Shown in pieces: positions 24,437 through 32,297 of a stretch of 64,000 nt of DNA. Every line of letters begins with the position of its first letter. Within the stretch, counting starts at the first letter, position 1. The notes under the pieces were generated by a model. It saw only the letters and a program-made list of their open reading frames with translations, was not told the DNA's origin and did not search any database. The position numbers were made by a program, and so were the translations under genes. Source of the DNA: QALR01 sp900552255 (lineage in GTDB: Bacteria; Bacillota; Clostridia; Oscillospirales; CAG-272); assembly GCA_048526005.1 (NCBI GenBank), contig DBFVEH010000021.1, positions 248,001 through 312,000 on the forward strand, given 5' to 3'.

Positions 24437-25069
24437 ATGAAAAAATTATTGGCGGTCATCCTTATGTGCGCGATGCTCTTTGCGGCGGTTTCCTGCAGCA
24501 GCAGAAAGACGGATTTGGCGGGTGACGGCGCCGATCCTACGGGGGAGGCGGATCCGGTTGCATTGTCCGATCCCGAAGATGATTCGGCAACGGATAGAAA
24601 GACAGAACCCGCGGGAACGGCCGGATCCACAGAAGCTGCGGCGGAGAAGATTTCGTCGTTTCGTGTTCGTGTGACCTCGTTAAGCGAAGATCAGGTCGAC
24701 CCTTATCGCGAGCTGCTTTACATGACCGACGGAGATTTCTGCGCCGACGGAAAGCTGATGTTTTATGGTGTATCCGATGTCCTGCCTGAAATCGCGGATC
24801 TGATACCGAGCATATCTTTGGATTCCTCCACACAGCTGGAGCTGTTGGCAGAGGAAAACGCGGAAATCGGGAGCAGCAAATATCAAGTATACGACAGTGA
24901 CTATCAGTTCCTTTTGGAGGCGGAGAGCTTGCAGGAAATTTATGCGCTGCGCAAATCCACGCTGAAAGAAAAAGAGGTTTATATCTATTTTACCGTTACG
25001 CTGAAATATCAGTCGGCCGAGCGCTGCGAGGGCTGCTTTATCAAAACCGATTTTGATTTTTATGTGTGA
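24437..25069 (+). CDS. Lipoprotein, first copy of a duplicated domain
   Basis: The 210-residue protein has a signal peptide ending AAVSC (Cys 20), a low-complexity acidic linker (about 22-72), then a domain ending YIYFTVTLKYQSAERCEGCF. The domain matches the next gene in order and spacing: YDSDYQFLLEAESLQEIY here, YDKNYEKIGRAESLGELY there. GGAGAGGAG lies upstream. No family is recognised. Confidence 0.7.
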   Translation: MKKLLAVILMCAMLFAAVSCSSRKTDLAGDGADPTGEADPVALSDPEDDSATDRKTEPAGTAGSTEAAAEKISSFRVRVTSLSEDQVDPYRELLYMTDGDFCADGKLMFYGVSDVLPEIADLIPSISLDSSTQLELLAEENAEIGSSKYQVYDSDYQFLLEAESLQEIYALRKSTLKEKEVYIYFTVTLKYQSAERCEGCFIKTDFDFYV

Positions 25070-25491
25070 GAGATCTGGAAGGAGAATTTGACATCCATGT
25101 GGTTTCCTCCGACGGGACGTCGGTCGCGCCATATACCTCGATTGCTTATTTGCAATCGACCCATATTGATTGCGCTCTTACGATGAGCATGTATCATTCC
25201 GTTCCGGAACTGATCAAAATGTATGAAGATGAGATTCCGGCGGCGGTGATTGGAGAAAATTCGGCCGTAGTGACGAAATCCGATTCGACGGCAAGGATTT
25301 CTTCACCGTCCGCAATTGATTTGTACGATAAAAATTATGAAAAAATCGGACGGGCGGAAAGCCTCGGAGAACTCTATGATAAGGGCAACGAATTGGGCGA
25401 GGACGAGATCTATGCGGTATTTACGGTCAACATGAATGTCGGCAGCAAAGGCTCGCGTTCGGATCTCTGCTTTATCAAAATCACATTCTGA
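25066..25491 (+). CDS. Second copy of the duplicated domain, without signal peptide
   Basis: The 141-residue frame opens at a GTG overlapping the previous stop by four bases (GTGA). Its C-terminal 60 residues (YDKNYEKIGRAESL, IYAVFTVNMNVGSKG, CFIKITF) parallel the preceding lipoprotein, but there is no signal peptide or lipobox. It is either a coupled cytoplasmic protein or a copy that lost its 5' end or was split from a two-domain protein by a frameshift. An internal GTG at 25098, about 14 bases after AAGGAG, is an alternative start. Confidence 0.5.
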   Translation: MRDLEGEFDIHVVSSDGTSVAPYTSIAYLQSTHIDCALTMSMYHSVPELIKMYEDEIPAAVIGENSAVVTKSDSTARISSPSAIDLYDKNYEKIGRAESLGELYDKGNELGEDEIYAVFTVNMNVGSKGSRSDLCFIKITF

Positions 25492-25528
25492 TAAAGAGAA
25501 AAGACACTTTATTGAATTTTTTTGATTT

Positions 25529-25563
25529 ATATGCGGGAAATCATCGATTTCCCGCATATTTTT
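25529..25563 (+). terminator. Terminator of the lipoprotein cluster
   Basis: The perfect 14-bp stem ATATGCGGGAAATC / GATTTCCCGCATAT closes a 3-base loop and is followed by TTTT. Confidence 0.9.
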
Positions 25564-25606
25564 ATGCAAAACTTGAAAAAATCCAAAAAAATATCAAAAA
25601 AATATT

Positions 25607-25633
25607 CCATTTTTGAAAAAATGGTGCTATACT
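25607..25633 (+). promoter_or_regulatory. typA promoter with overlapping inverted repeat
   Basis: An extended -10 (TGC then TATACT, 25628-25633) lacks a good -35. The inverted repeat CCATTTTT-GA-AAAAATGG (25607-25624) covers the -35 region. Confidence 0.5.
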
Positions 25634-25648
25634 ATATAAGTTAAGGAT

Positions 25649-27520
25649 ATGAATTTTAATATAAGCGAGGACAAAAGGTTGAAAAGAGAAGATTTGAGAA
25701 ACGTCGCCATCATCGCACATGTCGACCACGGCAAAACGACGCTTGTGGATGAAATGCTGAAGCAGGGCGGCATATATAGGGAAAATCAGGCGACGGAGGA
25801 GCGTGTCATGGACTCCAATGCCATCGAAAGAGAGCGCGGCATCACGATTCTCGCCAAAAATACCGCCGTGCATTATAACGGCGTCAAGATCAATATCGTC
25901 GATACGCCCGGACATGCCGATTTCGGCGGCGAGGTGGAGCGCATTCTGAAAATGGTCAACGGCGTCATTCTGCTCGTCGACGCGGCGGAGGGACCGATGC
26001 CGCAGACGCGCTTTGTCTTGAAAAAGGCGTTGGAGCTCAATCACCGTGTCATCGTCGTGGTCAACAAAATCGACCGTCCCGACGCGCGTCTCGACGAGGT
26101 CGGAGACGAGGTGCTGGAGCTGCTGCTCGAGCTCAACGCGACGGATGAGCAGCTCGATTCTCCGATGCTGTGGTGCTCCGGCAGGGCGGGAACGGCGTCT
26201 TATTCGCCGTATGAGGCAGGAACGGATTTAAGACCCCTGTTCGATACCATTCTTGATTATATTCCCGCTCCCGAGGGGGAAATCGACGCGCCGCTGCAGC
26301 TTCTTGTGTCCTCCATCGACTATAACGATTATGTCGGCCGAATCGGAATCGGACGCATCGAGAGAGGTACGATACGCCAGAATCAGGAAGTCATGATCTG
26401 CAACTTCCATGATAAAGATAAAGCGCCCAAGAAAACAAAAATCGTCAGCATCAGCCAAATCGACGGGCTTCGCCGCGTTCCGGTTACGGAAGCGAAAATG
26501 GGCGATATCATCTGCTTTTCCGGCGCGGAGGATATTTCCATCGGAGATACGATCACCTCGACAGATTGTGCCGAGCCGCTTGAATTTGTCAAGGTCAGCG
26601 AGCCGACCATGGAGATGACGTTCTCCGTCAACGACAGTCCGTTTGCAGGCAAGGAGGGAAAGTTTGTGACCTCCCGTCAGCTTCGCGAGCGGCTTTACAA
26701 GGAGCTTTTGAAGGACGTTTCTCTCCGCGTTTCCGATGGGGAAACGACGGATTGCTTTAAGGTAGCGGGACGCGGGGAAATGCACCTTTCCATTCTGATC
26801 GAGAATATGCGCCGCGAGGGCTATGAGCTTTGCGTCAGCACGCCCCGTGTATTGTATAAGGAGATCGACGGCAAGCTCTGCGAGCCTGTCGAGCGCGTGG
26901 ATATCGACGTGCCGAACGAATACTGCGGCCCCGTGATGGAAAAGCTCGGTGCGAGAAAAGGCGAGCTTGTCAACATGAATCCATCCTCTCATGGGACCCG
27001 AACGAGAATCGAATATCTGATCCCTACAAGATGTCTGTTCGGATATCGGAGCGAGTTTTTGACGGATACCCGCGGAGAGGGCATCATCAATTCGGTTTTT
27101 GATTCCTATGCGCCCTATAAGGGCGAGATTACGCGCCGCTTCACCGGCTCCCTTGTCGCCTCCGAGGCCGGCGAATCGACCTCCTACGGCGTGTTCAACG
27201 CACAGGATAGGGGCATTATGTTTATCAGCAATCAATGTCCCGTTTATGAGGGCATGATCGTCGGCGAAAATCCGAAGCAGGGCGACATCGCGGTCAATGT
27301 CTGCAAGGAAAAGCATCTCACGGCTGTCCGTTCCAAGGGCGCGGACGAGGCGCTGCGCTTGGTTCCCGCCAAGATCATGAGCCTTGAGGAAGCGATCGAA
27401 TTTATCGCGGACGACGAGCTGATCGAGGTCACGCCGAAATCCATCCGGCTGCGCAAGAGGATCCTTTCCAACGATATGCGCTATAAGCTTGCCGGAAAGC
27501 TCAAAAAAGAAGGAAAATAA
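25649..27520 (+). CDS. typA: Ribosome-associated GTPase TypA/BipA
   Basis: The 623-residue translational GTPase is involved in 50S assembly and stress adaptation. G1 is AHVDHGKTT (about 23-31), followed by the switch region RERGITILAKNT, DTPGHADFGGEVER, and NKIDRPDARLDEV. Domain II and the EF-G-like domain III follow, then the TypA-specific C-terminal domain with FNAQDRGIMFI, VNVCKEKHLTAVRSKGADE and DELIEVTPKSIRLRKR. Length and order are normal. tcdA follows 20 bases later. Confidence 0.97.
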   Translation: MNFNISEDKRLKREDLRNVAIIAHVDHGKTTLVDEMLKQGGIYRENQATEERVMDSNAIERERGITILAKNTAVHYNGVKINIVDTPGHADFGGEVERILKMVNGVILLVDAAEGPMPQTRFVLKKALELNHRVIVVVNKIDRPDARLDEVGDEVLELLLELNATDEQLDSPMLWCSGRAGTASYSPYEAGTDLRPLFDTILDYIPAPEGEIDAPLQLLVSSIDYNDYVGRIGIGRIERGTIRQNQEVMICNFHDKDKAPKKTKIVSISQIDGLRRVPVTEAKMGDIICFSGAEDISIGDTITSTDCAEPLEFVKVSEPTMEMTFSVNDSPFAGKEGKFVTSRQLRERLYKELLKDVSLRVSDGETTDCFKVAGRGEMHLSILIENMRREGYELCVSTPRVLYKEIDGKLCEPVERVDIDVPNEYCGPVMEKLGARKGELVNMNPSSHGTRTRIEYLIPTRCLFGYRSEFLTDTRGEGIINSVFDSYAPYKGEITRRFTGSLVASEAGESTSYGVFNAQDRGIMFISNQCPVYEGMIVGENPKQGDIAVNVCKEKHLTAVRSKGADEALRLVPAKIMSLEEAIEFIADDELIEVTPKSIRLRKRILSNDMRYKLAGKLKKEGK

Positions 27521-27540
27521 CATCGGAACCGGAGGATGGC

Positions 27541-28290
27541 ATGGAGGAGCAGTTTATACGCACCGCGTTCCTTGTCGGAGACGCCGCGCTCGAACGCTTG
27601 AAGCGTTCCCGCGTGATTCTGTTCGGTGTCGGCGGCGTGGGTTCTTACTGCGCGGAAGCATTGGCGCGCGCCGGCATCGGCACGATATGCCTTGTCGATC
27701 CCGATTCGGTGTCGGAATCGAATATCAACCGGCAGCTTGTCGCGCTCCATTCTACCGTCGGTCAAAACAAGGCTGAGGTGATGAAAGCGCGCATCGCCGA
27801 TATCAATCCGGCGGCAGACGTGACCGCGCTTCCTATGTTCTATTTGCCGGAAAACGCCGATTCCGTCGATCTTTCGTCTTATGATATCGTCATCGACGCC
27901 ATCGATACCGTATCCGCTAAGATCGAGCTTGCCGTGCGGGCGGATGCGGCGGGCGTTCCCATCATCAGCGCGATGGGCGCGGGGAATAAGCTTCATCCGG
28001 AAATGCTCGAAATTTCGGATCTTGCCAAAACCGAAGGGTGTCCGCTGGCCAGAGTCATGCGCCGTGAGCTTCGCGCGCGGGGGATTCTGCATATGAGAGT
28101 TGTATATTCCAAGGAAGCGCCGCTGCCGCCGCATGCGGATTATGCGGGCGATGTCCGTCGGATCCCGGGTGGCAAAAGACAGGTACCGGGAAGCGTGCCG
28201 TTCGTACCGTCCGCGGCGGGACTTTTGCTCGCTTCGGAAGCGGTGAGACTGTTGCTGGAACAGGAAAAAGAGAACAAGGATGGTTACTGA
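27541..28290 (+). CDS. tcdA: tRNA threonylcarbamoyladenosine dehydratase
   Basis: The 249-residue E1-like enzyme cyclises t6A37 to ct6A in ANN-decoding tRNAs. It has the adenylation motifs FGVGGVGSYCAEALARAGIG, DPDSVSESNINRQLVAL and NKAEVM, then IDAIDTVSAKIEL and a Cys in EGCPLARVMRREL. The start has GGAGGATG. It is cotranscribed with typA. ThiF and MoeB relatives share the fold, but length and NINRQ context fit TcdA. Confidence 0.9.
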   Translation: MEEQFIRTAFLVGDAALERLKRSRVILFGVGGVGSYCAEALARAGIGTICLVDPDSVSESNINRQLVALHSTVGQNKAEVMKARIADINPAADVTALPMFYLPENADSVDLSSYDIVIDAIDTVSAKIELAVRADAAGVPIISAMGAGNKLHPEMLEISDLAKTEGCPLARVMRRELRARGILHMRVVYSKEAPLPPHADYAGDVRRIPGGKRQVPGSVPFVPSAAGLLLASEAVRLLLEQEKENKDGY

Positions 28291-28342
28291 GCTGAAATTT
28301 TGATCTCTGACGAAAAATCATGAATTTTTTGTGAAAAAAAGG

Positions 28343-28370
28343 TTGACAAATGTCATATTTGTGATATAAT
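28343..28370 (+). promoter_or_regulatory. Strong promoter of a short transcript
   Basis: TTGACA (28343-28348), 16-base spacer, TATAAT (28365-28370). There is no coding frame before the terminator at 28428-28458. Confidence 0.85.
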
Positions 28371-28376
28371 AATTTC

Positions 28377-28458
28377 ATTATTACAATTATATATGCTTTC
28401 AGGTATGGTCCAATAGGGTCGTACTTCAAATAACAGGTTTTTACCTGTTATTTTTTTA
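28377..28458 (+). ncRNA. Candidate small structured RNA, about 80 nt
   Basis: The transcript from the promoter at 28343 would start near 28377. After an AU-rich 5' part comes a hairpin at 28401-28425 (AGGTATGGTCC, loop AATA, GGGTCGTACTT: 11 pairs, several of them G-U) and then a terminator hairpin AAATAACAGGT / ACCTGTTATTT with a seven-T tail at 28428-28458. There is no ribosome site or ORF. It does not match a riboswitch class I can recognise. It could be a stand-alone small RNA or an attenuated leader of the hrcA operon. Confidence 0.6.
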
Positions 28459-28482
28459 TCTGAAATTTTCATTTTCCGTAAA

Positions 28483-28515
28483 CCCCGAAATTTTTCTTTT
28501 CGGGGCTGTTTTATT
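28483..28515. terminator. Second terminator before the hrcA promoter
   Basis: The arms CCCCGAAA (28483-28490) and TTTCGGGG (28498-28505) close a 7-base loop and are followed by CTGTTTTATTTT. It backs up the terminator 25 bases upstream. Confidence 0.75.
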
Positions 28516-28630
28516 TTTGTTGTGTATTCTGTTTGTGACAAAATGATGGGATATTTGCTCGAATTTTGGCACACGAATCTCATGAGTGTTGAAGTTAACA
28601 AAAATTTCATAAAAATATTGGGAAATAGTC

Positions 28631-28659
28631 TTGACAAACGGATGAAATAGTGGTAAAAC
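28631..28659 (+). promoter_or_regulatory. Promoter of the hrcA-grpE-dnaK-dnaJ operon
   Basis: TTGACA (28631-28636), 17-base spacer, TAAAAC (28654-28659), directly followed by CIRCE. Confidence 0.85.
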
Positions 28660-28670
28660 TATTACAAAGT

Positions 28671-28697
28671 TTAGCACTTGATAAGATTGAGTGCTAA
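28671..28697 (+). promoter_or_regulatory. CIRCE operator (HrcA binding site)
   Basis: TTAGCACTT-N9-GAGTGCTAA (28671-28679 and 28689-28697) matches the CIRCE consensus with one changed base in the left arm. It lies just after the promoter and 15 bases before hrcA, so HrcA should repress its own operon. Confidence 0.95.
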
Positions 28698-28712
28698 AAA
28701 CGGGGTGAGAAA

Positions 28713-29786
28713 ATGGAAAATAAGCTTATTGTCGGCGGTGATCTGAGCCAAAGGAAAAAGCTTATCCTGCGTTCTGTGATCGAATCGCACATCACGACAG
28801 GCGAGCCGATCGGCTCAAAATATCTGATGACGAAATCCGACATCCCGTATTCATCCGCTACGATTCGGAATGAAATGGCGGAGCTTGAAGATATGGGATA
28901 TCTTGAACAGCCGCATACGTCGGCGGGAAGAGTTCCGACGAGTCTCGGATACCGGTTTTATGTCGATGCGCTGATGGAAAGCTATAAGCTGACCGCAACG
29001 GAAATCGTTTCATTGAACAATATCATCAAAAATAAAATGGGAGAGCTGGACTCTATCCTGAAAAGCGCGTCGAAGCTGATTGCTTCGATGACCAACTATA
29101 CGACGGTTGCGGTGAAAGCTCCTCATACCGACGCCTTGACGGTATCTCAGTTTTCCTATATGCTTCTTGAGCCGACGGCCTTTCTGCTCGTGATGCGCAT
29201 GTCCGATGGGAATGTCGAAACTCGGCATATCCGGACGGAGATTCCTGTGGATGAAGAGATGCTTTCAAAGCTGTCCGACGTTCTCAGCGACAATTTCTGC
29301 GGTGTGACTTCAAACGCCATCACGCTCCCTATGATCATGAAGGCGGAAACGGAGATGGGCTCTGCCGGAATGATGATCGCCCCAGCGATCAAGGCGCTTT
29401 ACGATATCATCGGGAAGCCGGACGAGGCCGATATCAATTTTGAAGGAATCAACCGACTGCTCGAATATCCCGAGTTTTCGGGTGTGGAGCAGATGAAAAA
29501 GGTCATCAGCATGTTTGAAAACAAGGATGATCTGATGAAAATCATCGAAAGCGCCGACGACGACAAGGTCAATATCTTCATCGGGCAGGACGGGGAGCTT
29601 GTCGATAATTCAGCATTTGTTTTCAAAACCATCAAGGTCGGCGGGAAGCCGGTGGGCGCTATCGGCGTGTTCGGTCCGAGCCGGATGGATTATTCCAAAG
29701 TGATTTCGACGGTCGAATACCTCTCGAAGAACCTGTCGGGCGAGAGCGCGGCGGGGCTTCTCGGAGAACCCGAGGATGGAGAATAG
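28713..29786 (+). CDS. hrcA: Heat-inducible transcription repressor HrcA
   Basis: The 357-residue repressor binds CIRCE and is kept folded by GroE. The N-terminal winged helix is LILRSVIESHITTGEPIGSK and YSSATIRNEMAELEDMGYLE, followed by QPHTSAGRVPTSLGYRFYVD. The GAF-like body follows, and the C-terminus carries VFGPSRMDYSKVISTVEYL. Length is usual (about 340-360). It is first gene of the operon, directly behind its own operator. Confidence 0.96.
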   Translation: MENKLIVGGDLSQRKKLILRSVIESHITTGEPIGSKYLMTKSDIPYSSATIRNEMAELEDMGYLEQPHTSAGRVPTSLGYRFYVDALMESYKLTATEIVSLNNIIKNKMGELDSILKSASKLIASMTNYTTVAVKAPHTDALTVSQFSYMLLEPTAFLLVMRMSDGNVETRHIRTEIPVDEEMLSKLSDVLSDNFCGVTSNAITLPMIMKAETEMGSAGMMIAPAIKALYDIIGKPDEADINFEGINRLLEYPEFSGVEQMKKVISMFENKDDLMKIIESADDDKVNIFIGQDGELVDNSAFVFKTIKVGGKPVGAIGVFGPSRMDYSKVISTVEYLSKNLSGESAAGLLGEPEDGE

Positions 29787-29803
29787 AAAGGATAAAAAGA
29801 AAA

Positions 29804-30340
29804 ATGGATGAAAAAACGATGAACGACGAAAATAAAGATACGGCGGAAACGCCGGTCGAGGAGAAGCCGACCAAGGCGGAGAAAAAAGAAATCGCAAAGC
29901 TGACTGAGGAGCTGGAAAAGACAAAAGCGGAGCTTGCCGCCTTGAATGACAAGTATCTGCGCATGATCGCGGAATATGACAATTTCCGCAAGCGCTCCGG
30001 CAAGGAACGCGAGGGCGTGTATGCCGATGCTTATGGCGACGCGCTGACGGCGATTCTGCCGGTTATGGATAATTTGGAGCGTGCGCTCGCCTTTTCGGAA
30101 GGGGAGACGCTGACGGAGGGCGTGAAAATGACGCTCCGGCAGTTTGAAGACGCCTTGAAGCGCCTCGGCGTGGAACCGTTCGGCGCAAGGGGCGATGAGT
30201 TCGACCCTAAAATTCACAATGCCATTATGCAGACGGAGGACGCGGAGCTCGGAGAGAACAAGGTGGCCGAGGTACTCCAAAAGGGATATATAAAGGGAGA
30301 AAAAATCATCCGACATGCGATGGTAAAGGTCGCGAAATAA
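29804..30340 (+). CDS. grpE: Nucleotide exchange factor GrpE
   Basis: The 178-residue DnaK co-chaperone has a charged N-terminal tail (1-30), a long coiled coil (about 33-80, with YLRMIAEYDNFRKRSGKER) and a C-terminal beta domain ending in the family pattern VLQKGYIKGEKIIRHAMVKV. It is second gene of the HrcA operon, 17 bases after hrcA. Confidence 0.96.
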   Translation: MDEKTMNDENKDTAETPVEEKPTKAEKKEIAKLTEELEKTKAELAALNDKYLRMIAEYDNFRKRSGKEREGVYADAYGDALTAILPVMDNLERALAFSEGETLTEGVKMTLRQFEDALKRLGVEPFGARGDEFDPKIHNAIMQTEDAELGENKVAEVLQKGYIKGEKIIRHAMVKVAK

Positions 30341-30411
30341 TTTTAAATACGGTGAATATATATTAACAATCAAAATATATAGAATTTTTAACTTTTATGG
30401 AGGAATAGATT

Positions 30412-32235
30412 ATGGGAAAAATTATAGGCATTGACCTTGGTACAACAAACTCTTGCGTGGCGGTATATGAAGGCGGCGAGCCTACCGTCATCACCAATCC
30501 GGAGGGATCGAGAACCACGCCTTCCGTCGTCGCTTTCTCGAAAGACGGCGAGCGTATGATCGGTCAGATTGCCAAAAGACAGGCGATCACCAATCCGGAG
30601 AAGACCGTTATGAGCATCAAGCGTCATATGGGAACGGATTATAAGGTGGAGATCGACGGCAAAAAATACACGCCTCAGGAAATTTCGGCGATGATTCTCC
30701 AAAAACTTAAGGCGGATGCGGAAAGCTATCTCGGAACCACGGTGACGCAGGCCGTCATTACGGTGCCCGCTTACTTCTCGGATTCTCAGAGACAGGCGAC
30801 CAAGGACGCCGGCAAGATCGCCGGACTGGAAGTGCTGAGAATCATCAACGAGCCGACGGCTGCGGCGCTTGCCTATGGCATCGACAAGGACGGCACCAGT
30901 CAGAAGGTTATGATATTCGACCTCGGCGGCGGCACATTCGATGTTTCCATCCTTGAAATCTCGGACGGCGTATTTGAGGTGCTTGCCACCAATGGAAACA
31001 CACGTCTCGGCGGAGATGATTTCGATAATCGCATCATCGATTGGATCGCGGAAACCTTTATGAAGGAAAACGGAGGCATCGATCTGCGGAAAGACAAGAT
31101 GGCTCTTCAACGTTTGAAAGAAGCTGCGGAAAAGGCGAAAATCGAACTTTCCGGTATGACGAGCGCGAACATCAATCTGCCGTTTATCACAGCGGACGCG
31201 ACAGGTCCGAAGCATTTCAACGCCGACCTTTCGAGAGCGAAATTCAATGAGCTCACCGCAGATCTCGTAGATAAGTGCATGGGACCGTGCCAGCAGGCGC
31301 TGAAGGATGCGGGACTTTCGATTTCGCAGATCGACAAGGTGCTTCTTGTCGGCGGCTCCACGAGAATCCCTGCAGTCCAAGACGCCGTCAAGAAGTTCAG
31401 CGGCAAGGAGCCGTTCAAGGGAATCAATCCGGACGAATGCGTCGCGATCGGCGCGGCGATCCAGGGCGGCGTTCTCGGCGGAGAGGTCAAGGATCTGCTT
31501 CTGCTCGACGTGACGCCTCTGTCGCTTGGAATCGAAACGCTCGGCGGCATCTGCACGAAGATTATCGAGCGCAACACGACCATCCCGGTCAAGAAATCTC
31601 AGGTATTCTCCACCGCGGCGGACGGTCAGACGTCGGTTGAGATTCATGTGCTTCAAGGCGAGCGTGAAAGAGCTGCGGACAACACGACGCTCGGACGCTT
31701 CTCACTCGACGGAATCCCGGCGGCGCCGCGCGGCATTCCGCAGATCGAGGTCACGTTCGATATCGACGCCAACGGCATCGTGAACGTCACGGCGCTTGAC
31801 AAGGGCACGGGCAAGGAACAGCATGTTACCATTACCTCCTCCACCAACATGAGCAAGGAGGACATCGAAAAAGCGGTCAAGGATGCGGAGAAATTCGCGG
31901 AGGAAGACAAGAAGTTCAAGGAGCTTGTCGAAACCAAGAATCAGGCGGAATCCATGATCAGCCAAAGCGAAAAGGTATTGTCCGAAGCGGGAGACAAGAT
32001 TTCCGAGGACGACAAGCAGGCGCTTCGTGCCGAAGCCGATCATTTGAAAGAAACGGTCAAATCGGATGATATCGATTCCATCAAGAGCGGTCTTGAATCG
32101 TTCCAAAAGAAATTCTACGAGATTTCCGAAAAGCTCTACAAGGCTTCCGGCGCCGGAGAGGCAACCGGTGCGGGCGAAGGCGCCGGCACTCAGAACGAAG
32201 ACGGCAGCTTCAATGCGGATTACACTGAAAAATAA
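30412..32235 (+). CDS. dnaK: Chaperone DnaK (Hsp70)
   Basis: The 607-residue protein has a nucleotide-binding domain with GIDLGTTNSCVAVYEGGEP, DLGGGTFDVSILE and VLLVGGSTRIPAVQ, a linker VKDLLLLDVTPLSLGIET, the substrate-binding beta domain and a helical lid. The C-terminus is Gly/Ala rich and ends NADYTEK instead of the common acidic EEVD-like end. The start has GGAGGAA. A hairpin separates it from dnaJ. Confidence 0.98.
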   Translation: MGKIIGIDLGTTNSCVAVYEGGEPTVITNPEGSRTTPSVVAFSKDGERMIGQIAKRQAITNPEKTVMSIKRHMGTDYKVEIDGKKYTPQEISAMILQKLKADAESYLGTTVTQAVITVPAYFSDSQRQATKDAGKIAGLEVLRIINEPTAAALAYGIDKDGTSQKVMIFDLGGGTFDVSILEISDGVFEVLATNGNTRLGGDDFDNRIIDWIAETFMKENGGIDLRKDKMALQRLKEAAEKAKIELSGMTSANINLPFITADATGPKHFNADLSRAKFNELTADLVDKCMGPCQQALKDAGLSISQIDKVLLVGGSTRIPAVQDAVKKFSGKEPFKGINPDECVAIGAAIQGGVLGGEVKDLLLLDVTPLSLGIETLGGICTKIIERNTTIPVKKSQVFSTAADGQTSVEIHVLQGERERAADNTTLGRFSLDGIPAAPRGIPQIEVTFDIDANGIVNVTALDKGTGKEQHVTITSSTNMSKEDIEKAVKDAEKFAEEDKKFKELVETKNQAESMISQSEKVLSEAGDKISEDDKQALRAEADHLKETVKSDDIDSIKSGLESFQKKFYEISEKLYKASGAGEATGAGEGAGTQNEDGSFNADYTEK

Positions 32236-32247
32236 TTTGATATTGTT

Positions 32248-32278
32248 GTTAAGGGCGGACTTTGCGTTCGCCCTTAAC
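32248..32278 (+). other. Intercistronic hairpin between dnaK and dnaJ
   Basis: The perfect 10-bp stem GTTAAGGGCG / CGCCCTTAAC closes an 11-base loop without a T run. It is more likely a message-processing or stability element than a terminator, and may set the DnaK:DnaJ ratio. Confidence 0.65.
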
Positions 32279-32297
32279 AGGGTTAGGACGGACAGGA

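Noticed and set aside
25066..25072. Programmed frameshift joining the two duplicated-domain genes
   Set aside because: No slippery heptamer or downstream structure is evident, and the first domain already ends naturally; a coupled start is simpler.
28374..28460. Purine or preQ1 riboswitch at the short transcript
   Set aside because: The characteristic conserved loops are missing; kept instead as an unclassified RNA.
30388..31656. 422-codon minus-strand ORF opposite dnaK
   Set aside because: Antisense to an unmistakable dnaK; no independent signals.
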